Assembly: GCA_025360875.1 (NCBI GenBank)
Contig: JANYBI010000224.1
Coordinates: 1 to 13,497 of the forward strand
Origin: Lentisphaerota bacterium
GTDB lineage: Bacteria > Verrucomicrobiota > Lentisphaeria > Victivallales > GWF2-50-93
DNA: 13,497 nt
Direction: 5' to 3'
Shown here one piece after another: positions 7,100-13,497 of this stretch; position 1 is the stretch's first letter, and every line of letters begins with the position of its first letter. The translations under genes were made by a program, and so were the position numbers. The notes below the pieces were generated by a model. It was given only the letters and a program-made list of their open reading frames with translations. It made no database searches and was not told where the DNA came from.

Positions 7100-7822
7100 A
7101 TGCCCAAAAACAAAATTACAAACGGACAACGGAAAGCTTCCTGTATCCGCAAGGATGTCAGGCACAAGGCTTTTCTTTTTGACTTGGACGGTACGCTGAT
7201 CGACTCGGAGATCATATGGGTCGAGGCAGTGGGATCGGCTCTTGCCGAATTCGGCTGCAGCCCCAAACCCCGGGAGACCTTCGACCTCGTCTATGGCCGT
7301 TCCTGGACCAATATCCTCGCCGATGTGTCGAAGAGATGGCCGGCTATCACCCGCGACATTGATGTCCTGATCAGTAACACACGTCAGCACTTTTACAGGC
7401 TCCGCGGGACTAAGGATATACGCATTCCGGGTTCGCTGGAGACTCTGAAGCGGCTGGCCGGAACTCATCCGGTCGCCATCGTCTCGGGTTCCAACCGCAG
7501 CGACATCGAGGGCGTGATTGACGAATTGGGGATACGGTCATTTGTCAGTCTTGTCCTGGGCTGCGAGGATTATTCTCCCGGCAAACCGCATCCCGCCTGC
7601 TATCTTCTCGCCGCCAGCTGCCTGGACGTTTCTCCCGAAGACTGCCTGGTATTCGAAGACTCGGCGGCGGGAGTGAAGGCCGCCAAGGCCGCCGGCATGG
7701 CCTGCGTGGCGCTGCGCATCGCCGGACGTCCGGAACAGGATCTGTCGGAAGCAGACTGCATCGTACCCGGTCTTGACAAATGCAAAGTCCAAAAGGAGAA
7801 ATGCCATGTCCGCAGAAAATGA
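7100..7822 (+). CDS. HAD-superfamily phosphatase / beta-phosphoglucomutase-like hydrolase
   Basis: A 240-residue HAD hydrolase with all four motifs: motif I FDLDGT (nucleophile Asp28, acid Asp30), motif II VSGSN near residues 131-135, motif III GKPHP (Lys162) and motif IV FEDSAAG (Glu186, Asp187). The helical cap between motifs I and II (about residues 40-105) marks it as subclass I, the group holding beta-phosphoglucomutase and sugar-phosphate or 2-deoxyglucose-6-phosphate phosphatases. The segment EDSAAGVKAAKAAGM is typical of that group. The 27 residues before motif I are longer than usual and basic; no better in-frame start was found, and ATG 7100 has AGGA six bases upstream. The stop lies 17 bases inside the start of a broken gene that has its own strong ribosome binding site, implying a former two-gene operon. 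It probably dephosphorylates a small sugar phosphate in the cytoplasm. Confidence 0.87.
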   Translation: MPKNKITNGQRKASCIRKDVRHKAFLFDLDGTLIDSEIIWVEAVGSALAEFGCSPKPRETFDLVYGRSWTNILADVSKRWPAITRDIDVLISNTRQHFYRLRGTKDIRIPGSLETLKRLAGTHPVAIVSGSNRSDIEGVIDELGIRSFVSLVLGCEDYSPGKPHPACYLLAASCLDVSPEDCLVFEDSAAGVKAAKAAGMACVALRIAGRPEQDLSEADCIVPGLDKCKVQKEKCHVRRK

Positions 7823-8022
7823 AGCTTTCCCTTTCGAAGCGATCCCCCGCGTAATCCCCGCTGGTGAGGAGACAGGGATCCTGCTCAGCCGGAGGGGAAA
7901 TTTGTCGTCTTTCTTCGTGTCCTTCGTTTCTTCGTGGTAAAAAGATTTCCAGATGCCTACGGGCCGGAACCTACGACCTTGTGGTGGAGTTTATCCCGGT
8001 TCCTAAAAAGATATCGAGATGA
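7806..8022 (+). pseudogene. Degraded gene: intact 5' end and ribosome binding site, then repeat and shifted remnant
   Basis: AGGAG at 7794-7798 is ideally placed before ATG 7806, inside the 3' end of the HAD gene. The first 28 codons look genuine (MSAENEAFPFEAIPRVIPAG, then EETGILLS), like the N-terminus of a larger beta-rich, carbohydrate-related protein. From about 7890 the frame enters a CTTCGT-rich intergenic-type repeat and stops at TAA 7938-7940 after only 44 codons. Further on, in a different frame, 7964-8022 encodes AGTYDLVVEFIPVPKKISR and a stop, which also reads as real protein. The simplest reading is a gene that lost most of its body through deletion and repeat insertion, leaving both ends. 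The original product cannot be named. An alternative is a true 44-residue peptide, which I consider less likely. Confidence 0.5.
7911..7938. repeat. CTTCGT-rich repeat, half of a dispersed palindrome type
   Basis: CTTCGT occurs three times at 7913, 7922 and 7930, giving the pattern TTCGTGTCC-TTCGTTTC-TTCGTGGT. This resembles one arm of a palindrome (ACCACGAAG... / ...CTTCGTGGT) that I remember from intergenic regions of several bacterial phyla. The partner arm is not present here. It interrupts the small gene beginning at 7806. Confidence 0.45.
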
Positions 8023-8030
8023 CTTTGTGA

Positions 8031-8050
8031 AAGAAATACTGGCATTTCTT
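8031..8050. other. Short AT-rich inverted repeat between convergent genes
   Basis: AAGAAAT at 8031-8037 pairs with ATTTCTT at 8044-8050 around six bases. It lies just past the SGNH gene's stop (minus strand) and after the pseudogene (plus strand), and A/T runs follow, so it could act as a weak bidirectional terminator. The stem is too AT-rich for a firm call. Confidence 0.25.
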
Positions 8051-8085
8051 AAAAACCGCCAGTGCCGCAATTCCACAATCCAGGA

Positions 8086-9060
8086 TCATTTTGCAGGCAA
8101 GCCTATGCCGGGATGGCTGGGCGGACCTTTCACGATCCACGCAGCTGCACGGGCGATTCCGAGGGCCCGGTTTGCATCCGGTCCCGGATGTGTCTCGTCG
8201 GGATAGAGATTTGGTGCGCGCCGCTGATGCCAGTGCGCGGCATCGCATGTGTAAAACAGCCATGGCGATTCCTCGAATGACTGGCATTTCTGTGCCAGCT
8301 TCCAGAGACGGTCGTCCCCTTCGGCCCTCGAGGTACACGGCTCGATCCAGATCCTCTGAACGCTTGGACACTTTTCCTTCACGGACACTGCGACGGAGCG
8401 GGTTGTCGCGGCCGTTCCGTCAGCATCATGACCTCCATCATTGAGTCCCATGCGGATGAAAATATCCGTAGCTCCGAACTTGTTTATGCGTTCAATCATC
8501 GCAGGCAGGTTCTTTGCGATCTCATCGGACGAATAGCCCGGATAGCTGCAGCGGTCCCACGGTATTCCACCAGCAGGAAGTCCCATGACTTTTTCACAGA
8601 GCTGGGCTGCAACGGCGATCACGGCCGGATGTTCCGCATCAACTGCAGCTCCTGCGTTCTCAATGCTGTCTCCGATTCCGAAAAATCTGATGGGGCCGGT
8701 TCTCTCGGCAGGAGGTGGAGGAAGGACGTGCCGGAAAGCCTGTCCGGTCTTGCCGTTCGCATCAGTCACCTTGCACCATATCAGGGTCCGGACGAACGGC
8801 TTGAGCGCGACTCCGGTGATTGCCGGGGTATCGCCGCCGAACTGTGAGCCGTTGACATCATCTCCCAGCGCCCAGCGGTAATGGTATGGGGCTTCGCCGC
8901 CCGTGACTTCGACGCTGGCGTCCGTCGCAGTCGCCTGCGGCGCAACTTTAATCAACACCTTGATCTGCGGGGCATTGTCTGCGGCATCAACCGCTCCTGC
9001 AATTCCAACGCACAGAACCGCGAGGGCACATGCGAATCCGAACATCCATCTTGCTTTCAT
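8086..9060 (-). CDS. Secreted SGNH/GDSL hydrolase with N-terminal Ig/PKD-like domain
   Basis: A 324-residue exported esterase-type enzyme. ATG 9060 has AGGAG five bases upstream. Residues 1-26 form a signal peptide (MKARW, hydrophobic core, cleavage after AVDA). Residues about 30-113 look like an Ig or PKD-type beta-sandwich (ASVEVTGGEAPYHYRWALGDD, CKVTDANGKTG), then a PPPP linker. The SGNH domain has block I GIGDSI with nucleophile Ser132, block III MGLNDGG with Asn207, and block V YPDETHPG with Asp288 and catalytic His291. A clear block II Gly is likely in YPGYSS (Gly175). Several cysteines (155, 171, 231, 242, 259, 272) may form disulfides outside the cytoplasm. It probably removes acyl groups from a polysaccharide, as in carbohydrate esterase families of this fold, but the substrate cannot be read from sequence. 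It follows the AraC gene by 55 bp on the same strand and may be co-transcribed with it. Confidence 0.88.
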   Translation of the reverse strand: MKARWMFGFACALAVLCVGIAGAVDAADNAPQIKVLIKVAPQATATDASVEVTGGEAPYHYRWALGDDVNGSQFGGDTPAITGVALKPFVRTLIWCKVTDANGKTGQAFRHVLPPPPAERTGPIRFFGIGDSIENAGAAVDAEHPAVIAVAAQLCEKVMGLPAGGIPWDRCSYPGYSSDEIAKNLPAMIERINKFGATDIFIRMGLNDGGHDADGTAATTRSVAVSVKEKCPSVQRIWIEPCTSRAEGDDRLWKLAQKCQSFEESPWLFYTCDAAHWHQRRAPNLYPDETHPGPDANRALGIARAAAWIVKGPPSHPGIGLPAK

Positions 9061-9115
9061 CTTTACTCCTGTCGGTTATAAATTTCATTTTAATTCTTAA
9101 GGACACCGCAACAGA

Positions 9116-10051
9116 TCAGCCTGAGCCATGGTTGTGGCAGAATATCCTATATCTGATCGGGCTTCTTTTGAATTTCTTGCGGAACAGCCGCGTAAAATAA
9201 TTGTGGTCCGGGATGCCGACGATCACGGCGATCTCCTTTGAAGACATGGACGTCTCACGCAGCAGGCGGCAGGCATGATGGAGGCGGATGTCGTTCAGAT
9301 ATGCGAGGGGCGGTTTTCCGATGAGCGAGCTGAACGCCTGGCATATATGGCTTCCTGAAAGTTTCGTGAGATTCACATAAGTGCCGTAGTTCTGGGATTT
9401 GGCATAGTTCTCATTTATGAAATCCCTGACCATGAAGACCTGCCGGGATGTCTTGTTCTGGAAATCCTTCTTGTGTATCCGCGGACTGTCCAGCATGAGA
9501 AGCGCATTCAGGACAGGCCAGAGTTTCAGCGATGAAAGGGGTCCTTTCGACCGGAGCTTCCTGACAAAATCCTGTATCAGCTCGACCAGTTCGGGATATT
9601 TCTTCAGGTTCACCACCATCGGCAGGTGCTTCGCTATCTCCGGCGGAACAGGATTTACGAGGTTTTTATCGAAAGATTCTCCAATGAAGCTCTGGATGGG
9701 CTTGTGGGGCGTCGCGGGTCCCGGTACCCAGTCGAAATGGATGCAGTGCCGGAGCGGGTGGTCATGCCTGAGAGTGCGGCTCTCGTGGAATATGCCCGGA
9801 GGGATTATGGCGACATAATTCTCGCGCATCCGGTAACGGTTCCCCTCGATCTCGAGATTGTAAGCCCCTTTTGAGACATAGACGAGTTCGCAGTCGAAGA
9901 GACGGCGCCTCGGCTCGATCAGGTCGCCGGACCATTTGCCCTGCCAGAAATAGCGGATCACAGGTGAAAAGAGGAAGCTGCCGGACTTTATCCGTCCGGA
10001 ACTGAAATCCGAGATCGGTATGAAAACTTCCTCTGTCACCTTCCTGGCCAT
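9116..10051 (-). CDS. AraC-family transcriptional regulator
   Basis: A 311-residue one-component regulator. The N-terminal half is an AraC-type cupin sensor domain: LVYVSKGAYNLEIEGNRYRMRE, IIPPGIFHE and the following RHCIHFDW segment (about residues 55-110) give the usual beta-barrel with a ligand-facing His. The C-terminal 105 residues hold two helix-turn-helix motifs, the first around NLTKLSGSHICQAFSSLIGKPP and the second around SSKEIAVIVGIPDHNYFTRLFRK, ending with the family signature FKRSPIRYR. Most likely it binds a sugar and activates transcription. ATG 10051 has AGGA eight bases upstream. It is divergent from the aldo/keto reductase gene across 118 bp and precedes the SGNH hydrolase on its own strand, so either or both flanking units may be its targets. 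Confidence 0.9.
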   Translation of the reverse strand: MARKVTEEVFIPISDFSSGRIKSGSFLFSPVIRYFWQGKWSGDLIEPRRRLFDCELVYVSKGAYNLEIEGNRYRMRENYVAIIPPGIFHESRTLRHDHPLRHCIHFDWVPGPATPHKPIQSFIGESFDKNLVNPVPPEIAKHLPMVVNLKKYPELVELIQDFVRKLRSKGPLSSLKLWPVLNALLMLDSPRIHKKDFQNKTSRQVFMVRDFINENYAKSQNYGTYVNLTKLSGSHICQAFSSLIGKPPLAYLNDIRLHHACRLLRETSMSSKEIAVIVGIPDHNYFTRLFRKKFKRSPIRYRIFCHNHGSG

Positions 10052-10087
10052 TGGAATAATCCTGTGCTATTAATCATAAAATTGTCC

Positions 10088-10118
10088 TATTGCACAATAC
10101 ACCGTCCAACCATATATT
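10088..10118 (+). promoter_or_regulatory. Candidate promoter and operator in the AraC / aldo-keto reductase divergent region
   Basis: TTGCAC (10090-10095) and TATATT (10113-10118) are separated by 17 bases; the -10 box is good, the -35 box weak, which fits an activator-dependent promoter. A perfect 5-bp dyad, TATTG-CA-CAATA (10088-10099), overlaps the -35 box and could bind a regulator. On the minus strand TATGAT (10073-10078) may be the -10 box for the AraC gene, though no matching -35 box is convincing. Computational reading only. Confidence 0.33.
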
Positions 10119-10169
10119 CGAAGCTGTCGGAACAATAATCTGGCAATTTACATAAAAGGAAATACGGAC

Positions 10170-11165
10170 ATGAAGAAAGTAAAACTTGGACGGACGAACC
10201 TGGAAGTCAGCAAACTGGCGTTCGGAGGTCTTTTTGTCGCATCGTTCGTGACAGAGCTTGAGGCGGGTAAGAAGGCTGTCAGCCGCGCACTGGAACTCGG
10301 GATCAACTACATCGACACCGCTCCCGGCTACGGTAACAGCGAGGAAGTGCTTGGCAAGGCGATCGCAGGAGTCAAGTCGCCCCTGATAATCTCGACAAAG
10401 CTCGGTGGACGCCCTCAGCCGTTCCTGCCGCAGGACAAGGCGTGTCTGCGCTCCAGCGTCGAGGAAAGTCTCCGTCTGCTCGGACGCGACCACATCGACA
10501 TGCTCATGATCCATGAGCCCGACCGTCCCGGACAGTACAACTGGTGGACGGACATGATCAACGTCAAAGGGCCGGTGCTGGAACTGATGGACGAGCTGAA
10601 GGCCGAAGGAAAGATCCGCTTCGTCGGACTTGGCGGCACAACCACGACTGAACTTGCGCACCTGTGCCGCAGCGGAAAATTCGATGTCGTCCTGACCGCC
10701 TTCAATTACAGTCTGCTCTACCGCGAAGCCGCCCTGGAAGTGATTCCTGCGGCAAAGGCTGCGAAGATGGGAATCATCGTCGGTTCACCCCTGCAGCAGG
10801 GCGCGCTGGCGCGGCGTTATGACGAAGAGCTCAAGACGCCCGGCGCCTTCTGGGTCTCCAAGCCGCGCAAGGAACAGCTCCAGGCATTGTACGCCTTCTG
10901 CGACGAATGCGGAATTCCCCTGCCGGAACTCGGCATCAGGTTTGTGATCAGCAATCCCGATGTCCATTGCGTTCTGATGGGCGCAAGATCGGCGGCAGAA
11001 GTCGAGCAGAATGCCAAGGCGGCAAACGCCGGCCCCCTGCCCGCCGACATCCTGAAACGTCTGACGGAAATCGCGGACATGGTGCCGTTCCGTCCGTTCG
11101 GCGAACCGTTCGGCATAGGCTGGCTGTTAGGCAATCCCGCACAGTACAAGGGCCAGGGCGCCTAA
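10170..11165 (+). CDS. Aldo/keto reductase
   Basis: A 331-residue NAD(P)H-dependent oxidoreductase with a TIM-barrel fold. It opens with MKKVKLGRTNLEVSKLAFGG, the usual start of the family. The catalytic tetrad is complete: Asp49 and Tyr54 in YIDTAPGYGNSE, Lys77 in ISTKLGG and His114 in LMIHEPD. The C-terminal segment VLMGARSAAEVEQNAKAA matches the pyridine-nucleotide phosphate-binding loop (G(A/S)R). Paralogues of this type reduce or oxidise sugars such as fucose, galactose or other aldoses, so a sugar role next to a glycosidase gene is plausible though not proved. ATG 10170 is preceded by AAAGGA at nine bases. It is the first gene after the divergent AraC regulator. A 181-bp gap containing a palindromic repeat separates it from the dehydrogenase downstream, so the two may share a transcript or be separately expressed. 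Confidence 0.92.
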   Translation: MKKVKLGRTNLEVSKLAFGGLFVASFVTELEAGKKAVSRALELGINYIDTAPGYGNSEEVLGKAIAGVKSPLIISTKLGGRPQPFLPQDKACLRSSVEESLRLLGRDHIDMLMIHEPDRPGQYNWWTDMINVKGPVLELMDELKAEGKIRFVGLGGTTTTELAHLCRSGKFDVVLTAFNYSLLYREAALEVIPAAKAAKMGIIVGSPLQQGALARRYDEELKTPGAFWVSKPRKEQLQALYAFCDECGIPLPELGIRFVISNPDVHCVLMGARSAAEVEQNAKAANAGPLPADILKRLTEIADMVPFRPFGEPFGIGWLLGNPAQYKGQGA

Positions 11166-11219
11166 AAAGCATCTTGAAAAAACACAGGGGTTCTGCGTAG
11201 CCGCGACCAATCCAGCACC

Positions 11220-11311
11220 TTAACCGCAGAGAACGCTGAGGAGGCGCGAAGGACGCAAAGAAAACAAACCTCTGCGCGCTTTGCGATTGTCTCTGCGAAC
11301 TTAGCGGTTAA
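11220..11311. repeat. 92-bp palindromic intergenic repeat (TTAACCGC ... GCGGTTAA)
   Basis: The ends are perfect 8-bp inverted repeats, TTAACCGC (11220-11227) and GCGGTTAA (11304-11311). Inside, GCAGAGAACGC, GCGCGAAGGACGCAAAG on the left and CTCTGCGCGCTTTGCG, CTCTGCGAAC on the right are loosely complementary. It sits between the aldo/keto reductase and dehydrogenase genes, ending about 25 bases before the ribosome binding site of the latter. Similar CGCAGAG / GCAAAG palindromes are, from memory, widespread in intergenic DNA of several phyla, with unknown function. Confidence 0.62.
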
Positions 11312-11346
11312 AAATAATGCATACATAAGCAACAAGGAGTAAACCA

Positions 11347-12378
11347 GTGAAAGCAGCAATCATTGAAAAATTTGGAAGCATCGTTGTAAAGGATATGGCC
11401 GAACCGAAGCCCGGAGAATATGACGCGCTCTGCGAAATGCTCTATGGCGCGACATGCACCGGGACGGACTCGCACATCATCGACGGATCTTTCCCATGGA
11501 TATCGCCTCTGCCGACAGTCCTCGGGCACGAGTCGGTAGGACGTATCGTATCCGTCGGGAAAAAAGTTCGCCATCTCAAGGTCGGAGACATCATAACCCG
11601 CGTCGGAACTCCTGCTTCGCCCAAGGAGAATATTTCCATCAGCTGGGGAGGATTTGCAGAACTTGGGATCGCAAAGGATCATTGGGCGATGTGCGCCGAC
11701 GGACTTCCCGCCGAGCAGTGGCAGTCGCACCGTGTCAACCAGGTTGTGCCGCATGGCGTGGATCCGAAGGTCGCGCCGATGTTCACGACATGGCGTGAAA
11801 CGCTCTCGTACATCACCCGGATGGGCGTCAAATCGGGGGCCGCGGTGCTGGTTGTAGGTTCCGGAGGCAATGGCCTGTCATATGCCAGGCACGCAGTGAA
11901 TCTTGGGGCGTCAGTTGTTGCTATGGCTGGAGCCGCATATATGGAGAACGCGACAAAGGCGAAGGCCGGCGTCCATATATATCTCGACTACAAGCGCAAG
12001 GATCTTGATTCCGAGCTGAACAAGCTGCAGCCCGACGGCTTCGATTTCATCATCGACGCGGTCGGCAAAGTGGGGATCGCCGACAGGGTCCTGCCATGCC
12101 TGAAATCCGGAGGAGTCTATGGCACATACGGAATTGACGACTTTGGAAAGATCGTGGTCAATCCGGCAAAGGCCCGCGGTCCGTTCCGCGATCATCCGTG
12201 CAGCTATGACGAGTCCGAGACGCACCAGCAGATCTCCGAATGGGTCATGCAGGGGAAGCTCGAGCCCAGCCTATGGTACGATGTGGACAAGCAATATCCT
12301 CTTGCCAGGATAAGCGACGCCTATGCGGATGTACTGGCCCGCAAATCTCCGAAAGCGCTTGTACGCCTCCATAAATGA
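11347..12378 (+). CDS. Zinc-type medium-chain alcohol / polyol dehydrogenase (MDR family)
   Basis: A 343-residue medium-chain dehydrogenase. GTG 11347 is the start, fixed by AGGAG six bases upstream. The GroES-like domain has catalytic-zinc ligands Cys37 (ATCTGTDSH) and the GHE motif His61-Glu62 (VLGHESVG), followed by VGKKVRHLKVGDIIT. The four-cysteine structural-zinc loop is missing: the corresponding region reads TPASPKENISISWGGFAE, as in some sorbitol-dehydrogenase-like members. The Rossmann motif is VVGSGGNG at about residues 169-176. The end of the second strand (ASVVAMAGA) lacks the Asp that favours NAD, so NADP use is possible. It probably interconverts a sugar and a polyol or keto-sugar. 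Its stop is 13 bp from the glycosidase start, so the two are almost surely co-transcribed. Confidence 0.9.
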   Translation: MKAAIIEKFGSIVVKDMAEPKPGEYDALCEMLYGATCTGTDSHIIDGSFPWISPLPTVLGHESVGRIVSVGKKVRHLKVGDIITRVGTPASPKENISISWGGFAELGIAKDHWAMCADGLPAEQWQSHRVNQVVPHGVDPKVAPMFTTWRETLSYITRMGVKSGAAVLVVGSGGNGLSYARHAVNLGASVVAMAGAAYMENATKAKAGVHIYLDYKRKDLDSELNKLQPDGFDFIIDAVGKVGIADRVLPCLKSGGVYGTYGIDDFGKIVVNPAKARGPFRDHPCSYDESETHQQISEWVMQGKLEPSLWYDVDKQYPLARISDAYADVLARKSPKALVRLHK

Positions 12379-12391
12379 TATATTTTATTTG

Positions 12392-13497
12392 ATGGATAAA
12401 AATGGAGTTCGCATAAAATTCAGGCTGGCCGGCGAGATTGGACGCCGTCTCGGGGCCGTCACAGAACAATGGATCTATCCGGCGCCGCTTGCCAATCCCG
12501 ACATGCTGGAAATGTTCCGCGACCAGGATCGCCTGCCGTTGCGCGACAGGGTTCCGTGGGCCGGTGAATTCGCCGGCAAATACCTGACGCACGCCGTGCA
12601 GATATATCGCCTGGCACCCAGCGCAAAGCTAAAAAAGCATATCGCCTGGTTCGCCGGCGAGATGATCAAACTCCAGGCCGATGACGGATATCTCGGACCC
12701 TGGCCGAAAGAGCATCGCCTTACCAACTGGGCTCCGAACTGCGGCGGCGGATCCAATACCTGGGACGCCTGGGGACATTACCATGCCATGCTTGGTCTGC
12801 TCCTGTGGTACCGGGAAAGCAAAGATAAAAAGACGCTGGAATGCGCCTGCCGCATAGGCGATATGTTCTGTGACAAGTATTTGAAAACCGGTAAGCGCCT
12901 GGGAAAAACCGGTTCCGAGGAAATGAACCTCGCCCCGGTCCATTCGCTTTGCCTGCTCTACAAGGAGACGGGAAAACAGCGCTACCTCGACATGGCGCGT
13001 GAAATAGAAAAGGATTTCGAAATTCCTACGGCAGGAGATTATATCCGACAGGCGTTGGCGGGAAAAGAATTCTACCAGACTCCGAAGCCGCGCTGGGAAA
13101 GCCTGCACCCGATCATGGGCATCAGCGAACTGTACCACATCACCGGCGATGAAAAGTACAGACGTGCATTCGAACAGATATGGTGGTCCATAGTCAAGAC
13201 CGACCGCCACAACAACGGCGGTTTCAGTTCCGGCGAACAGGCTCAGGGCAATCCATACCACACCGGCGCGATAGAGACCTGCTGCACAATCGCATGGATG
13301 GCGATGTCCGTCGAAATGCTGCGCCTTACCGGCGATTCCACCGTGGCCGACGAGCTGGAGATCAGCACCTTCAATTCAGGGATCGGAATGATGAATCCGT
13401 CGGGACGCTGGGTCACATACACCACGCCCATGGACGGTGAAAGAAGGGCCAGCGCACACGACATCGTATTCCAGGCAAGGGCCGGACAGCCTGAGCT
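12392..13497 (+). CDS. GH127 / DUF1680-like glycosidase (beta-L-arabinofuranosidase type), 3'-truncated by window edge
   Basis: The frame is open from ATG 12392 to the end of the window (368 complete codons, no stop), so the gene continues to the right. An (alpha/alpha)6-barrel pattern is visible: WAGEFAGKYLTHAVQIYRL (about residues 56-74), ADDGYLGPWP near 96-105, NTWDAWGHYHAMLGLLLWYRES, and MGISELYHITGDEKYRRA. The most telling motif is GAIETCCTIAWM, with Glu295 and Cys297, matching the family's ETC zinc-site element, followed by LTGDSTVADELEISTFNSGIG. The second Cys pair that completes the GH127 active site would lie beyond the edge. No signal peptide is present, so it acts inside the cell or is exported otherwise. 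No ribosome binding site is seen; the 13-bp gap after the dehydrogenase suggests translational coupling. It probably releases arabinose or a similar sugar; exact specificity is unknown. Confidence 0.85.
   Translation, partial: MDKNGVRIKFRLAGEIGRRLGAVTEQWIYPAPLANPDMLEMFRDQDRLPLRDRVPWAGEFAGKYLTHAVQIYRLAPSAKLKKHIAWFAGEMIKLQADDGYLGPWPKEHRLTNWAPNCGGGSNTWDAWGHYHAMLGLLLWYRESKDKKTLECACRIGDMFCDKYLKTGKRLGKTGSEEMNLAPVHSLCLLYKETGKQRYLDMAREIEKDFEIPTAGDYIRQALAGKEFYQTPKPRWESLHPIMGISELYHITGDEKYRRAFEQIWWSIVKTDRHNNGGFSSGEQAQGNPYHTGAIETCCTIAWMAMSVEMLRLTGDSTVADELEISTFNSGIGMMNPSGRWVTYTTPMDGERRASAHDIVFQARAGQPE

Noticed and set aside
8091..8847. Plus-strand open frames of 117 and 139 codons
   Set aside because: They are opposite the SGNH hydrolase, whose signal peptide, catalytic blocks and ribosome binding site make it the real gene.
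10074..10661. A 195-codon minus-strand frame opposite the aldo/keto reductase
   Set aside because: The aldo/keto reductase has a complete catalytic tetrad in the other direction; the antisense frame shows no family pattern.
1..13497. CRISPR array or toxin-antitoxin pair
   Set aside because: No regularly spaced direct repeats are seen; the small regulator's partner is a 473-residue protein unlike known toxins.

Overview
The window looks like a chromosomal stretch, possibly from a metagenome assembly, of a carbohydrate-degrading bacterium of the PVC superphylum. Lentisphaerota/Victivallales is the best guess. This rests on the combination of a stand-alone uroporphyrinogen-decarboxylase-like protein, a one-component AraC regulator, a secreted SGNH hydrolase, a DUF1680/GH127-type glycosidase, a CII-like small regulator and dispersed palindromic repeats. 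It is an inference from gene content; no rRNA, tRNA or other lineage marker is present.

Region 1 (1-3467, + strand) is a tight three-gene unit: the 3' part of a condensation/WS-DGAT-type acyltransferase, an AMP-dependent acyl/aryl-CoA (or acyl-ACP) ligase, and a class I SAM methyltransferase overlapping the ligase by 4 bp. It appears to be the downstream end of a lipid or specialised-metabolite operon that continues to the left. Region 2 (3489-5369, - strand) pairs a small CII/CP76-like helix-turn-helix protein with a 473-aa protein of unknown function that ends in a CBM4/9-like beta-sandwich. The two are 24 bp apart.

Region 3 (5513-8022, + strand) has a UROD/MtaA-like protein with its own promoter, then a 450-bp gene-free stretch filled by a long imperfect palindromic repeat, then an HAD phosphatase. 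Overlapping the HAD stop codon is a small gene with an excellent ribosome binding site. It breaks down after about 28 codons into a CTTCGT-rich repeat and a shifted coding remnant, so I call it a pseudogene.

Region 4 (8086-10051, - strand) is an AraC regulator followed 55 bp later by a secreted SGNH/GDSL hydrolase. Region 5 (10170-13497, + strand), divergent from the AraC gene, runs aldo/keto reductase, a 92-bp palindromic repeat, a zinc-type medium-chain dehydrogenase, then a GH127/DUF1680-like glycosidase that leaves the window at the right edge. The last gene has no in-window stop. Regions 4 and 5 read as a sugar or polysaccharide utilisation locus: the secreted esterase trims substrate, the glycosidase releases sugar, and the two oxidoreductases plus perhaps the HAD phosphatase process it, under AraC control from the shared 118-bp intergenic region. 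That scheme is inferred from context. I found no CRISPR array, transposase, tRNA or rRNA.
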